From Corynebacterium falsenii (GTDB taxonomy: Bacteria > Actinomycetota > Actinomycetes > Mycobacteriales > Mycobacteriaceae): 64,000 bases of DNA. The DNA lies in the NCBI RefSeq assembly GCF_020099275.1, contig NZ_CP083646.1, forward strand, positions 2,480,001 to 2,544,000, read 5' to 3'. The notes under the pieces are model-generated. The model ran no database searches and had not been told where the DNA came from. It worked only from the letters and a program-made list of their open reading frames with translations. Numbering within the stretch: the stretch's first letter is position 1; each line of letters begins with the position of its first letter. Both the position numbers and the translations under genes were made by a program. This document shows positions 45,905 to 55,520 of the stretch, in pieces.

Positions 45905-47122
45905 TCATCTCCTAATCTCAGCTCGCACACACCAGCCACCGGGATACACCTCGGAGGGTCCCCACCAGGCCGAACCGCCCACGATGCGCACGCGTTCCTT
46001 GATTCCGGTGAGCCCGCGGCCGGAGCCCTCCAACGTCTGCTCCCCCGGCGCGTTATCCACCTGCACCCGAAGGCTGTCCTCGCTCCATTCCACCGCCACG
46101 GTCGCCTCCACGCCGCCGGCATGCTTGAGCACGTTGGTCAGCGCCTCCTGCACGATGCGGTACACGGTCAGCCCGCGCACCTCGTCCAAGGGGCCAGGCT
46201 CCCCCGCGACGGTGTACGCGGCATGCACACCATTGCGGCGCGCATCCGCCACCAAGGCCGGGATGCCCGAGACACCCGGAGTGGAGGCGGTGTCTCGAGG
46301 GTCCGTGGTGGCGTCGTCGCGAAGAACGGATAACAGACCGCGCATCTGCCCCAGCGATTCGCGCCCACGCGCGGCGATGATATCCAAAGATTCCATGGCC
46401 TTAGCGGCGTCCTTGCGCCCGGCGTAGCGGCCGCCATCGGCCTGGGCGATGATGGCGGTGAGGGAATGGGCCACAATGTCGTGCATCTCGCGGGCGATGC
46501 GGTTGCGCTCGCTCACGGTCGCGAGCTCCGCCCGGGCGACCAGCGCCTCGATCTCCTGCGCCTTGCGCAACGAATTGCGCCCAATGGTCCACATCAACGC
46601 AATCGACACGGCAATGAGCAGGGCGGTGACCACGGTGACGATCCACATCCCCGGATCGCGGAGACCGTTGGCCACATTCTCGCGCTGCTCTTCCAGCGAC
46701 ACCACGGGGCTCGTGGACACCAACCACAGGTTCACCACCCCGGCCCACACGATTGCCGCGTAACTGCCCACCACGAGCGCAGCCAACCACCACGCACGCC
46801 GCGTCCGGATGCGCGCCGAGATGGCGTAGGCCTCGTAACACACCAGCAGGTAGCCGACCAGCATCAACGGCACAGCCGAAACTCCCTGGAGCACCATGCC
46901 GGCGCCGGCGATCGCAATGCCGGGGACAACTCGCCACTGCTGCACCACCACGCCCACGATCGACACCACCAACCCCACCACGTAGGCCGAGATCAGCGCG
47001 GAGTTCAGGCCGGAGACGTTGATTCCCACCCCGATCAGGCCGGTCACCACCACCGCCGCAGAGAGGGATAGCGCCATCCAGAGGCGGCCATCTCTCCACA
47101 GGGTCACGGTGCTGGTTGCCAT
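45905..47122 (-). CDS. Sensor histidine kinase of the NarL-type pair
   Basis: A 405-residue membrane kinase with about five N-terminal helices (ALSLSAAVVVTGLIGVGINV, SAYVVGLVVSIVGVVV, and others up to ~175). HisKA_3 carries the phospho-acceptor in REMHDIVAHSLTAII. The HATPase has N box QEALTNVLKHA and GRGLTGIKERV. ATG 47122 follows GAGG. A longer in-frame ORF upstream only reads the antisense of the next gene. It overlaps the regulator gene. No large extracellular sensor, so it may sense within the membrane. Confidence 0.92.
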   Translation of the reverse strand: MATSTVTLWRDGRLWMALSLSAAVVVTGLIGVGINVSGLNSALISAYVVGLVVSIVGVVVQQWRVVPGIAIAGAGMVLQGVSAVPLMLVGYLLVCYEAYAISARIRTRRAWWLAALVVGSYAAIVWAGVVNLWLVSTSPVVSLEEQRENVANGLRDPGMWIVTVVTALLIAVSIALMWTIGRNSLRKAQEIEALVARAELATVSERNRIAREMHDIVAHSLTAIIAQADGGRYAGRKDAAKAMESLDIIAARGRESLGQMRGLLSVLRDDATTDPRDTASTPGVSGIPALVADARRNGVHAAYTVAGEPGPLDEVRGLTVYRIVQEALTNVLKHAGGVEATVAVEWSEDSLRVQVDNAPGEQTLEGSGRGLTGIKERVRIVGGSAWWGPSEVYPGGWCVRAEIRR

Positions 47123-47182
47123 GGACCTCACCATAAAGCACTTTCGCCTACGCGCGCGTCCACCTGAAGTATGATTTCCCCC

Positions 47183-48205
47183 ATGGCTGATGTGAAGTTC
47201 GACAACGTAGAGATCCGCTACCCCGGCGCCGACAAGCCCACCGTGGCAAACATGAACCTGCACATCCAGGATGGAGAGTTCCTGGTTCTCGTGGGGCCGT
47301 CCGGCTGCGGCAAGTCCACCACGCTGCGGGCGCTGGCGGGGCTGGAGGACACGTCGGGCGGACACATCAGCATCGGCGGCCGCGATGTCACCGGCACGGA
47401 GCCGAAGGAACGCGACATCGCGATGGTGTTCCAGGATTACGCCCTGTACCCGCACATGTCCGTGCGCGAAAACATGGGCTTTGCCCTCAAGGTCGCGAAG
47501 ACCCCCAAGGACGAGATCAACCGCCGCGTCAACGAGGCCGCTGAGATCCTGGGCCTGCAGGAGTTTCTCGACCGCAAGCCGAAGGACCTCTCCGGTGGCC
47601 AGCGCCAGCGTGTGGCCATGGGTCGTGCGATCGTGCGCGAGCCGCAGGTGTTCCTCATGGATGAGCCGCTGTCGAACCTCGATGCGAAACTGCGCGTGCA
47701 GACCCGCGCGCAGATCGTCAAGCTGCAGCGCGACCTCGGGGTAACCACCGTGTACGTGACCCACGACCAGGTGGAGGCCATGACCATGGGCCACCGCGTG
47801 GCCGTGCTCAAGGATGGCGAGCTGCAGCAGGTGGATACGCCGAAGAAGCTCTACGATGAGCCGGCCAACGCTTTCGTAGCGGGATTCATCGGCTCGCCCG
47901 CGATGAACCTGGTGCGCACTACGGGCGGAGTGCAGGGGTGGAATCTGGACGTGCCGAATAAAGAGCTCATCGTCGGCGTGCGCCCGGAGGGACTGGAGCT
48001 GTCCGAGGACGGCATCCCCGGCACCGTGACGATGGTCGAGGAGCTGGGCGCGGATTCGTATATTTATGTCGATACCAACCTCGGCCAGATGGTCGCCCGC
48101 GGGGGTAACTCCGAAGTGGGCGCTCAGGTGCACTTGATGCCCCGCCCCGGTGCTCACATGCACTTTTTCGACGCCACTACGGAACAGCGGGTGAACGTGG
48201 GGTAA
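47183..48205 (+). CDS. tusK: ABC transporter ATPase of the trehalose importer (MsmK/UgpC/SugC type)
   Basis: A 340-residue ATPase: Walker A GPSGCGKSTT, signature LSGGQRQRVAMGRAI, Walker B VFLMDEPLSNLDAKL, H-loop VTHDQVEAM, plus the C-terminal OB-like regulatory domain (VGVRPEGLELS...GAHMHFFDA). ATG 47183 gives MADVKFDNVEIRY; ATG 47171 is an alternative. It heads the + strand sugar-transporter genes. Order and neighbours resemble the C. glutamicum trehalose uptake system Tus; the substrate assignment is by synteny. Confidence 0.85.
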   Translation: MADVKFDNVEIRYPGADKPTVANMNLHIQDGEFLVLVGPSGCGKSTTLRALAGLEDTSGGHISIGGRDVTGTEPKERDIAMVFQDYALYPHMSVRENMGFALKVAKTPKDEINRRVNEAAEILGLQEFLDRKPKDLSGGQRQRVAMGRAIVREPQVFLMDEPLSNLDAKLRVQTRAQIVKLQRDLGVTTVYVTHDQVEAMTMGHRVAVLKDGELQQVDTPKKLYDEPANAFVAGFIGSPAMNLVRTTGGVQGWNLDVPNKELIVGVRPEGLELSEDGIPGTVTMVEELGADSYIYVDTNLGQMVARGGNSEVGAQVHLMPRPGAHMHFFDATTEQRVNVG

Positions 48206-48307
48206 ACAAAACCCACAGTCCGGTTTTCCCAATTTTCCGTTTGAGCCACCCCCTATCAATTAAGCTGTAACAAGATTGACGTTTGCTTGAGAGGAAAGGC
48301 AACTACA

Positions 48308-49561
48308 GTGGCTCAGCACACGAAGAAGCTCCTGGCCGTGATGACTGCATCCGGCCTGGTTCTGGCTGGATGCTCGGATGACAAGGGCGGAAGCGACAAC
48401 GGCGGCGGCAACACCGACGGCCGTGGCCCCATCACCTTCGCCATGGGTAAGAACGACACGGACAAGCTCCGCCCGGTCATCGACAAGTGGAACGAGAAGC
48501 ACCCGGATGAGAAGGTGACGCTACAGGAGCTGGCCGGTGAGGCCGATGCCCAGCGCGACACCCTCGTGCAGTCCCTGCAGGCTGGTTCCGGTGATATCGA
48601 CGTCATGGCACTCGACGTGGTCTGGACCGCACAGTTCGCCGCCAACGGCTGGCTGGCCCCACTCGAGGGCGACCTGAAGGTAGACACCTCCAAGCTGCTC
48701 AAGGCCCCGGTGGAGTCCGCGAAGTACATGGACAAGCTCTACGCTCTGCCGCAGAACACCAACGGCCAGCTCCTCTACCGCAACACCGACGTGGTCAAGG
48801 ATGCCCCGCAGAAGTGGGAAGACGTGGTCAACGCCTGCAAGGCCGTGAAGGATCAGGACTGCCTGACCATGCAGCTGAAGCAGTACGAGGGGCTCATGGT
48901 TTCCACCGCCGACTTCATGAACAGCTGGGGCGGCGGCATCATGAACGATCAGGGCGAAGTCACCGTGACCTCGCCGGAGTCCCGCGCCGGCCTGCAGGCC
49001 ATGGTCGATGGCTACAAGGACAAGGTCATCAGCTCCGCCTCCACGGGCGCGACCGAGGAGGAGACCAACCTGGCCTTCACTCAGGGTCAGACCGCCATGG
49101 CCATCAACTGGCCGTACATGTACACCAACGCTGAGGAAGCTGGCTCCGCGGTGAAGGGCAAGACCGAGGTCTCCCCGCTGGTCGGCAAGGACGGCGTGGG
49201 CGTGTCCACCCTGGGCGGCTACAACAACGGCATCAACGCCAACTCCAAGCACAAGGCCACGGCCAAGGACTTCATCGAGTTCGTCACCTCCGACGAGAAC
49301 CAGAAGTCCTTCATGGAGAAGTCCTTCCCGCCAGTGCTCGCATCCGTCTACGATGACGAAGCCCTCAAGCAGAAGTTCCCCTACCTGGATGCTCTGAAGA
49401 TCTCCCTGGAAAACGCGAAGCCCCGCCCGGCGTCCCCGAACTACGACGCCCTGAGCAAGGCCGTGCAGGACAACGCCTACGCTGCCCTGACCGCAGGCAA
49501 GTCCGTGGACCAGGCAACGGACGACATGGCAGCAGCGATCAAGAACACCACCACGAAGTAA
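48308..49561 (+). CDS. tusE: Trehalose-type ABC transporter substrate-binding lipoprotein
   Basis: A 417-residue lipoprotein. The signal peptide ends with lipobox LVLAGC (Cys ~22), then an Asp/Gly/Asn linker and an extracellular family 1 solute-binding fold (ITFAMGKNDTDKLRPVIDKW, DVMALDVVWTAQFAANGWLAPL, GGYNNGINANSK). GTG 48308 is preferred, preceded by GAGGAAAGG. It delivers a disaccharide, by synteny trehalose recycled from mycolate transfer, to the two permeases downstream. A 102-bp spacer from tusK may hold its own promoter. Confidence 0.85.
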   Translation: MAQHTKKLLAVMTASGLVLAGCSDDKGGSDNGGGNTDGRGPITFAMGKNDTDKLRPVIDKWNEKHPDEKVTLQELAGEADAQRDTLVQSLQAGSGDIDVMALDVVWTAQFAANGWLAPLEGDLKVDTSKLLKAPVESAKYMDKLYALPQNTNGQLLYRNTDVVKDAPQKWEDVVNACKAVKDQDCLTMQLKQYEGLMVSTADFMNSWGGGIMNDQGEVTVTSPESRAGLQAMVDGYKDKVISSASTGATEEETNLAFTQGQTAMAINWPYMYTNAEEAGSAVKGKTEVSPLVGKDGVGVSTLGGYNNGINANSKHKATAKDFIEFVTSDENQKSFMEKSFPPVLASVYDDEALKQKFPYLDALKISLENAKPRPASPNYDALSKAVQDNAYAALTAGKSVDQATDDMAAAIKNTTTK

Positions 49562-49590
49562 TTCATTTCTCTTCCGACAAGGAGTAGCGC

Positions 49591-50559
49591 GTGACCACCA
49601 CCGCTTCCCGGCCACAACGGAAGAAGAGGGACTGGCGAGCCGTATGGCTCGTCGGTCCCTCCCTGCTGTTGTTGGCCGTTGTCATCGGCTATCCCGTCAT
49701 CCGGGCGATCTACCTGTCCTTCCAGGCCGACCGCCACCTCGATCCGGAAACGGGCATGTTCGTCACCGGCGGCTTCGCCGGTTTCCAGCACTACCTGTAC
49801 TGGCTCACGCAGCGGTGCATGACGCCCTCCGGCGTGGTGGCCGAGTGCGCCCCGGGCCAGCTATCCATGGACTTCTGGCCGGCGCTGAAGATCACCCTGT
49901 TCTTCACGGTCGTCACGGTGACCTTGGAGACGATGCTGGGCCTGTGGATGGCGCTGGTCATGAACCGCGCGTTCGCCGGCCGCGGCCTGCTCCGTGCTGC
50001 CGTGCTCGTGCCCTGGGCAATCCCCACGGCCGTGACCGCAAAGCTGTGGCAGTTCATCTTCGCCGACCAGGGCATCGTCAACTCCCTGTTGGGAACCACG
50101 ATCCACTGGACCACCGACCCCTGGGCCGCCCGCTTCGCGGTGATCATCGCCGACGTGTGGAAGACCGCGCCGTTCATGGCGATCCTCATCCTCGCCGGCC
50201 TGCAGATGGTGCCCAGCGGCGTGTACGAGGCCGCCCGTGTGGACGGAGCCTCGAAGTGGCAGCAGTTCACCAAGATCACCCTGCCGCTGATCCGCCCGGC
50301 GCTCATGGTCGCGATTCTGTTCCGCACCCTGGACGCCCTGCGCATGTACGACCTACCGGTCATCATGATCAGTGGGTCCTCGAACTCCCCCACTGCGGTC
50401 ATCTCCCAGCTGGTCATTGAGGACACGCGTCAGGGCAGGTTCAACTCGGCGTCGGCGCTATCGACCCTCATTTTCCTGCTGATCTTCGCGGTGGCGTTCA
50501 TTATGATTCGATTCCTCGGCGCGGACGTGTCCGGTAAGAAGCAAGGAGCCCAGCGATGA
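49591..50559 (+). CDS. tusF: Sugar ABC transporter permease (TusF/SugA type)
   Basis: A 322-residue MalF-type permease with about six helices (SLLLLAVVIGYPVIRAIYL first). The permease EAA loop reads YEAARVDGASKWQQFTKITLPLIRP. It starts at GTG 49591 after AAGGAG. Its stop overlaps the next permease start by 4 bp. In C. glutamicum a small gene lies between tusE and tusF (from memory); here the gap is only 29 bp. Confidence 0.86.
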   Translation: MTTTASRPQRKKRDWRAVWLVGPSLLLLAVVIGYPVIRAIYLSFQADRHLDPETGMFVTGGFAGFQHYLYWLTQRCMTPSGVVAECAPGQLSMDFWPALKITLFFTVVTVTLETMLGLWMALVMNRAFAGRGLLRAAVLVPWAIPTAVTAKLWQFIFADQGIVNSLLGTTIHWTTDPWAARFAVIIADVWKTAPFMAILILAGLQMVPSGVYEAARVDGASKWQQFTKITLPLIRPALMVAILFRTLDALRMYDLPVIMISGSSNSPTAVISQLVIEDTRQGRFNSASALSTLIFLLIFAVAFIMIRFLGADVSGKKQGAQR

Positions 50560-51374
50560 AAATGCTCCGCCACTACATCGGTGTGATCCTCATCCTCATC
50601 TGGGGACTGGCGCCGTTTTATTGGATGGTTGTGACCGCGCTGCGGGACAAGGACTACACGTTCTCCACGAACCCCATCCCCTCGCACGTGACGATGGATA
50701 ACTTCAAAGACGCCCTCGCCACGGACGCCGGAAACAACTTCCTGCGCGCCATCGGCAACAGCCTCATCATCGGCGTGGCCACCACGTCCATCGCGCTGGT
50801 GGTAGGCGTGTTTACGGCCTACGCGCTGGCGCGGGTTGAGTTCCCGGGCAAGGGCGCGGTCACGGGTATCATCCTGGCGGCCTCCATGTTCCCGGGCATC
50901 GCCCTGGTCACGCCACTGTTCCAGTTGTTCTCCAACATCGGCTGGATCGGCACGTACCGGGCCATGATCATCCCGAACATTAGCTTCGTGCTACCACTGA
51001 CGGTGTACACGCTGACCAGCTTCTTCCGCGAACTGCCGTGGAAGCTGGAGGAAGCCGCGCGCGTGGATGGCGCGTCGCGCGGGCTGGCGTTCCGCAAGGT
51101 GATCCTGCCGCTGGCCGCCCCGGCGCTGTTCACCACCGCGATCCTGGCTTTTATCGCCACGTGGAACGAGTTCATGCTGTCCAACCAGCTGTCCAATACC
51201 TCCACCGAGCCCGTGACCGTGGCCATCGCCCGCTTCAGCGGCGCCTCGGCCTTCGAGTTCCCCTACGCAGCCACCATGGCCGCCGGCGCGCTGGTCACGG
51301 TGCCGCTGGTGATCATGGTGCTGGTCTTCCAGCGCCGCATCGTCTCCGGCCTGACCAGCGGTGGTGTGAAGTGA
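50556..51374 (+). CDS. tusG: Sugar ABC transporter permease (TusG/SugB type)
   Basis: A 272-residue MalG-type permease with six helices (YIGVILILIWGLAPFYWMVV first). The EAA loop is LEEAARVDGASRGLAFRKVILPLAAP. It completes the channel with TusF. Start and stop both overlap neighbours by 4 bp (ATGA and GTGA), indicating tight translational coupling through to the small membrane protein. Confidence 0.87.
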   Translation: MKMLRHYIGVILILIWGLAPFYWMVVTALRDKDYTFSTNPIPSHVTMDNFKDALATDAGNNFLRAIGNSLIIGVATTSIALVVGVFTAYALARVEFPGKGAVTGIILAASMFPGIALVTPLFQLFSNIGWIGTYRAMIIPNISFVLPLTVYTLTSFFRELPWKLEEAARVDGASRGLAFRKVILPLAAPALFTTAILAFIATWNEFMLSNQLSNTSTEPVTVAIARFSGASAFEFPYAATMAAGALVTVPLVIMVLVFQRRIVSGLTSGGVK

Positions 51375-51565
51375 CCCGCAAGAAGCTGGCGTGGGAATCC
51401 GCGCTAGGGTTCGTGGGTTTCTTCCTGGTCTTGGCCGCGATTCAAGCGGTCTGGAATGTGCTCCAGCCCGAGCCCGCAGTGCTGCCCAGCGTGCTGCTCG
51501 CGGTGCTCGTGGTGGTGGAGTGGCTGATCTGGCTGCGCTACCGGTCCTTGCGCCACAGCCAATAG
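51371..51565 (+). CDS. Small two-helix membrane protein at the end of the trehalose transporter operon
   Basis: A 64-residue protein from GTG 51371, which overlaps the permease stop (GTGA). It has a basic start (MTRKKLAW), helix 1 SALGFVGFFLVLAAIQAVW, a short PEPAVLP turn, helix 2 [17 protein letters not shown], and a basic end. Coupled position suggests an accessory subunit of the importer. Its last 28 bp overlap the convergent YdcF-like gene. I do not recognise a family. Confidence 0.75.
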   Translation: MTRKKLAWESALGFVGFFLVLAAIQAVWNVLQPEPAVLPSVLLAVLVVVEWLIWLRYRSLRHSQ

Positions 51566-52368
51566 GCCACAAACTCCCGCAGGAACGCTGCGGGGCGGGC
51601 GCGCACGGGGGTGGGCGCGCCGATCACATAAGCCTCGAAGTCGCGCTCGCGCTGGGTATCGCGCACGAGCCCTTCGGTGCGCAGCACGTGGAAATCGCTG
51701 GTGACCAGGGCAATCGTGGGGGAATCGCCGAGCATGTCGAGGCTAAAGTTGATGTTGTCTTCCGTGTTGGCGGCCCGCGGTTCTTTCTCGACGCCACCCC
51801 GATAGCCCATCTCATCGATGAGGAATCGGGACATCGCATCTGCCTCGGTGCAGGGCTCGTCGGGGCCCTGACCACCACTGACGATGAGCGTGGTTCCCGG
51901 CGGACAGGCCGCCGCGCCCGCGCGGCAGCGATTGGCGAGCAACGGCCCCGGCCGGTCGCCGGCCAAGCCCGCGCCGAGCACCACCACGGCATCGGTGCCG
52001 GGCACAACCGTGCGGCGCTGGGTCCCCAGGGCGCAACCGACAAACCAGAGGAAACTGCCGACCACCACTAGCCACCCGATGACACCGACTGCGCCGAGGG
52101 GGAAGAATGTGGCGTCGAACAGAAGAACGAGAGCACCGTAGATCCACGTGACCATGAGGGTGGCACCGAGCTCCGTGGTCCAGTGCACCCACGCGCGGCG
52201 ATCGCCGGAGGCGAGCTTCGGGGACAGCACCGCGCCCACCACCACGACCGTGACGAGTGCCGCCGCAAACGCCCACCACATCGGCCGCAGCAGCAACTGC
52301 ACGCCCCAACCGGCAAGACCCAGGGCGCAGACGGCTAGGCCAACGCCGTCCCAGCGCTTGAGGTTCAC
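51538..52368 (-). CDS. YdcF/ElyC-family (DUF218) membrane protein
   Basis: A 276-residue protein with about four N-terminal helices ([19 protein letters not shown] first, ending near residue 115). The DUF218 domain follows: [73 protein letters not shown]. Related proteins act in envelope carrier-lipid metabolism or surface integrity. Its start overlaps the purE stop by 4 bp, so it follows purE-purK on one transcript. Confidence 0.88.
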   Translation of the reverse strand: MNLKRWDGVGLAVCALGLAGWGVQLLLRPMWWAFAAALVTVVVVGAVLSPKLASGDRRAWVHWTTELGATLMVTWIYGALVLLFDATFFPLGAVGVIGWLVVVGSFLWFVGCALGTQRRTVVPGTDAVVVLGAGLAGDRPGPLLANRCRAGAAACPPGTTLIVSGGQGPDEPCTEADAMSRFLIDEMGYRGGVEKEPRAANTEDNINFSLDMLGDSPTIALVTSDFHVLRTEGLVRDTQRERDFEAYVIGAPTPVRARPAAFLREFVAYWLWRKDR

Positions 52369-52865
52369 ATCAAGCGCTCTCGGAGCGCCTGATCCTTCTG
52401 CAACACCTGGTCACGCATGGTGTCCTGGTAGGCGAGCATCTTGTCCATGAGGGCGTCATCGGCCACGGCGAGGGTGCGGACTGCCAACAGGCCGGCGTTC
52501 TTCGCGCCGTCGATGGACACCGTGGCGGTCGGCACGCCGCCCGGCATCTGCACGATGGAGAGCAGGGAATCCAGGCCGTCGAGGTTGCCGAGCGCGCGCG
52601 GGATGCCGATGACCGGCAGCGGCGTGGCGGCGGCGACCATGCCCGGCAGGTGAGCTGCCCCGCCCGCGCACGCGATGATGACCTTGATGCCGCGGGTGTG
52701 CGCAGTGCGGGCGTAGTCCAGCATCCGCTCCGGGGTGCGGTGGGCACTGACCACGCCGACCTCGAAGGGCACGCCGAACTCGGCGAACACCTCCGCAGCA
52801 GGTTCTACGGTGGGCCAATCCGAATCCGAGCCCATGATGAGGCCAACGAGAGGTGCAGAAGACAT
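52365..52865 (-). CDS. purE: 5-(carboxyamino)imidazole ribonucleotide mutase
   Basis: A 166-residue class I PurE of purine synthesis, moving the carboxyl of N5-CAIR to C4. Substrate-site segments GSDSDWPT and [10 protein letters not shown] (catalytic His) and [11 protein letters not shown] are present. It lies 11 bp after the purK stop, the usual PurK-PurE pairing, and corresponds to Rv3275c. Confidence 0.95.
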   Translation of the reverse strand: MSSAPLVGLIMGSDSDWPTVEPAAEVFAEFGVPFEVGVVSAHRTPERMLDYARTAHTRGIKVIIACAGGAAHLPGMVAAATPLPVIGIPRALGNLDGLDSLLSIVQMPGGVPTATVSIDGAKNAGLLAVRTLAVADDALMDKMLAYQDTMRDQVLQKDQALRERLM

Positions 52866-52876
52866 CGGGAAACTCC

Positions 52877-54103
52877 TTAGTTATCGGACCAGCGCGCCGT
52901 CTCGAGGAAGCGGGCGGCCTCGCGGGCCTGGGCGCGCACGGCGGCGGGATCGTCGCCGGTCATGTTCACGTGGCCGATCTTACGGCGCGGCCGCCAGTCC
53001 TTGCCGTACATGTGGATCTTCGCGTTCGGGAAGCGCTGCCACACGGCATCCATGCGCTCGGTCATGGGCATCTGGGGGTCCTCGTCCGCACCGAGGACGT
53101 TGGCCATGACCGTCACCGGCGCCAGCGGTGCCGTGGAGCCCAGCGGGCGATCCAACACGGCGCGCAAGTGCTGCTCGAACTGGCTGGTCACGCAGCCATC
53201 CTGGGTCCAGTGGCCCGTGTTGTGCGGGCGCATCGCCAGCTCGTTGACGATGATTTCCGGCTGGCCCACCTCGTCCACGGTCTCGAACAACTCCACGGCC
53301 AGCACGCCCGTCACGCCCAGCTCCGCGGCGATCTCTCGGGACAGCCGCTCGGCCTGCTCCAGCAGGAACGGGGCCGTGTCCGGAGCCGGGGCGGTGGCCT
53401 CCACGCAGATGCCATCGCGCTGGACGGACTCCACCACGGGCCAGGACTCCACGGCCCCGGACGGCGTGCGGGCCACCATCGCGGACAGCTCGCGGACGAG
53501 GGTGACCTTCTTCTCGGCCATGAGCGGCACGCCTTTATCGAGCAGCTCGGCGACCAGCTGAGTAGCCTCCTCGGCGGAGCCGGGGAACCACACGCCTTTG
53601 CCGTCGTAGCCCCCACGACGGGCCTTGAGACAGACATGGCCGGAGGTGGCGTCGAAAAAACCGGCGATGTCCTCGGTGGACTCAATGGCCAGGAAGGGCG
53701 GCACCGGCGCCCCAAGCTCGCGGAGCTTCTTGCGCATGACCAGCTTGTCCTGCGCGTGGATGAGCGCGGCGGGCTGCGGCTGCACGTTGATACCCTGAGC
53801 GATGAGGTCATCGAGGAAGTCGTTGGGCACATGCTCGTGGTCGAAGGTCACCGCATCCGAGCCCTCGGAAACGGCCATGACGTGCTCGCGGTTCGTGTAA
53901 TCCCCCAGCACCACGTCTGCGGTGACCTGCGCCGCCGACGCATCGGGGCGGCCGGCGAGCACGCGGGCGCTGAGGCCCAGCTCGATGCCGGCCTGCTGCA
54001 TCATGCGGGCCAGCTGACCGTCGCCGATGATCGAGACCACATTCATCCCCGGCGCGTGGGCCTGGGGGCGGGCAAGGGAAAAATCAGCGGAAGGAGTCAT
54101 CAC
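52877..54103 (-). CDS. purK: 5-(carboxyamino)imidazole ribonucleotide synthase
   Basis: A 408-residue ATP-grasp enzyme carboxylating AIR with bicarbonate and ATP. The N-terminal [21 protein letters not shown]-grasp core [16 protein letters not shown], and C-terminal [29 protein letters not shown] are visible. The ~20-residue lead before [10 protein letters not shown] is kept (ATG 54103 or 54100). The start overlaps the upstream PH-domain gene end by 20 bp. Confidence 0.94.
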   Translation of the reverse strand: MMTPSADFSLARPQAHAPGMNVVSIIGDGQLARMMQQAGIELGLSARVLAGRPDASAAQVTADVVLGDYTNREHVMAVSEGSDAVTFDHEHVPNDFLDDLIAQGINVQPQPAALIHAQDKLVMRKKLRELGAPVPPFLAIESTEDIAGFFDATSGHVCLKARRGGYDGKGVWFPGSAEEATQLVAELLDKGVPLMAEKKVTLVRELSAMVARTPSGAVESWPVVESVQRDGICVEATAPAPDTAPFLLEQAERLSREIAAELGVTGVLAVELFETVDEVGQPEIIVNELAMRPHNTGHWTQDGCVTSQFEQHLRAVLDRPLGSTAPLAPVTVMANVLGADEDPQMPMTERMDAVWQRFPNAKIHMYGKDWRPRRKIGHVNMTGDDPAAVRAQAREAARFLETARWSDN

Positions 54104-54635
54104 GGTCCTTAACTATAGTGCGCACCAGGCGCGCGAACTTCTTGGCCTGCGGCACAGACTGCAGCACCACCGGCATCCGCTGCCCCACCACAAAGACGGA
54201 CACGGTCGAGCCGGTCGAACGAGCATCCATGATCGCGTACATCGGAATCTCGGCGATGCGGCTGCGCACGTGCCCACTGGCGGTGATGAGCCGACGATCC
54301 GTGAGCACCATCCGCGAGCGCGCGCGGTAGATAAGGTGGCGGATGCAGCGCCGCCACGCCAGCCACAGCCACAGCACCACCAGGCCCCGGCGCAGCCAGA
54401 GCATCGGGGTGAGCAGCGGATCGTTCACGTAGAAGCGCACGTCGGACAACGGCGTGAACTCGTAGCCCACGTTCGCCATGGCCACGGAGGCGAAGTAGCG
54501 GTCAATGCCGCCGATACCCAGCCAGATCAGGCCCGTGATGAGCAGCAGCTCCAGCACAGGGAAGATGACCGAGCGGCGGGTGGGGCTGAGCTCGGCGAGC
54601 ACCGGCTCGTCGGGGTCGAAGACAACCTTGCTCAT
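54084..54635 (-). CDS. PH-domain (bPH2/DUF304-like) membrane protein
   Basis: A 183-residue protein. Two membrane helices (about residues 25-45, VIFPVLELLLITGLIWLGI, and ~80-97, RRGLVVLWLWLAWRRC) precede a bacterial PH domain (YRARSRMVLTDRRLITASGHV...EIPMYAIMDARSTGSTV). It matches the Rv3278c position between birA and purK. ATG 54635 overlaps the birA stop by one base. Function unknown; probably membrane-associated. Confidence 0.87.
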   Translation of the reverse strand: MSKVVFDPDEPVLAELSPTRRSVIFPVLELLLITGLIWLGIGGIDRYFASVAMANVGYEFTPLSDVRFYVNDPLLTPMLWLRRGLVVLWLWLAWRRCIRHLIYRARSRMVLTDRRLITASGHVRSRIAEIPMYAIMDARSTGSTVSVFVVGQRMPVVLQSVPQAKKFARLVRTIVKDRDDSFR

Positions 54636-55483
54636 CAGTAGGCACCTCCGTAATCCCCTGTGCCGTCCGGGCGCAGGTGCACGATCTCCCCGGCGCGCAC
54701 CGTGTGGCGTTGGCCGTCCTCGGTGCGGATGATGAGCTCACCGTCGTCGTCGATGGCCACGGCCCTGCCCACCAGGGTCTTGTTACCCGGCAGGTGGGCG
54801 CGAACCTGAGTGTTGAGGGTGGAGGACAGCTCCCGGTAGCGCGGCAGAATCGTCTGCGGCGCCCCGCCGAGATTGCGCCACCGAGCGAGGTTTTCCGCCA
54901 AGGTCGTGAGGATCTCCACGGTAAAGTCCTCGCGGGAGGGCACGGTATCGCACAGAACCGCAATGGAGCTGGCGTGTTCCACGGGAATCTCGCCGGGCTG
55001 GAGGTCATAGTTCACGCCGAAGCCCAGAATGAGGGCCGCGTGGGGCTGCAGGTGGGCTGCCTCCACGAGGATGCCGGAAAGCTTGCGTCCCTCGTAGGTC
55101 ACATCGTTCGGCCATTTCACCGTGGCGGCCAGGCCGCTGGAGGAACGCACGGCCTCCGCGATCGACAGCCCCGTGAGCAGCGGCAGCAGGCTGATCCGCT
55201 CCACCGGCACCTCCGTGACGCGAATAAGCACCGAGCAGATCACCTGACTGTGTGCCGGGGCGAAGAACGCCCGGCCCTTACGCCCGCGGCCGGCGGTCTG
55301 CTCCTCGGCGAGCAGCACGCTCATGTCCGGCAGCTCGTCGCTGAGGCGCACGCGGTCGGCAATATCGGTGTTCGTGGATCCGGTCTGCTCCACCACCTCC
55401 ACGTGGCGATACCCCGCCTCGGCCAAGCGCTCACGCAGGGCAGCGGGGTCAAGAGGTGTGCGTGTGGGTTTATCCATGGTCAT
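54635..55483 (-). CDS. birA: Biotin-[acetyl-CoA-carboxylase] ligase
   Basis: A 282-residue monofunctional biotin ligase without the N-terminal DNA-binding domain. Motifs: VEQTGSTNTDIADR, biotin-adenylate loop GRGRKGRAFFAP, KWPNDVTYEGRKLSGIL, GFGVNYDL, and a C-terminal SH3-like domain. It biotinylates the carboxylase alpha subunit that works with the AccD/AccE products encoded divergently 37 bp away. Confidence 0.95.
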   Translation of the reverse strand: MTMDKPTRTPLDPAALRERLAEAGYRHVEVVEQTGSTNTDIADRVRLSDELPDMSVLLAEEQTAGRGRKGRAFFAPAHSQVICSVLIRVTEVPVERISLLPLLTGLSIAEAVRSSSGLAATVKWPNDVTYEGRKLSGILVEAAHLQPHAALILGFGVNYDLQPGEIPVEHASSIAVLCDTVPSREDFTVEILTTLAENLARWRNLGGAPQTILPRYRELSSTLNTQVRAHLPGNKTLVGRAVAIDDDGELIIRTEDGQRHTVRAGEIVHLRPDGTGDYGGAY

Positions 55484-55520
55484 TGAGCTTACCGCCTCTT
55501 ATTCCACGTAAACTATCCCC

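Noticed and set aside
47123..48259. N-terminal extension of the histidine kinase frame across the ATPase gene
   Set aside because: The extra residues are the reverse reading of tusK. The kinase's own membrane domain and ribosome site start at 47122.
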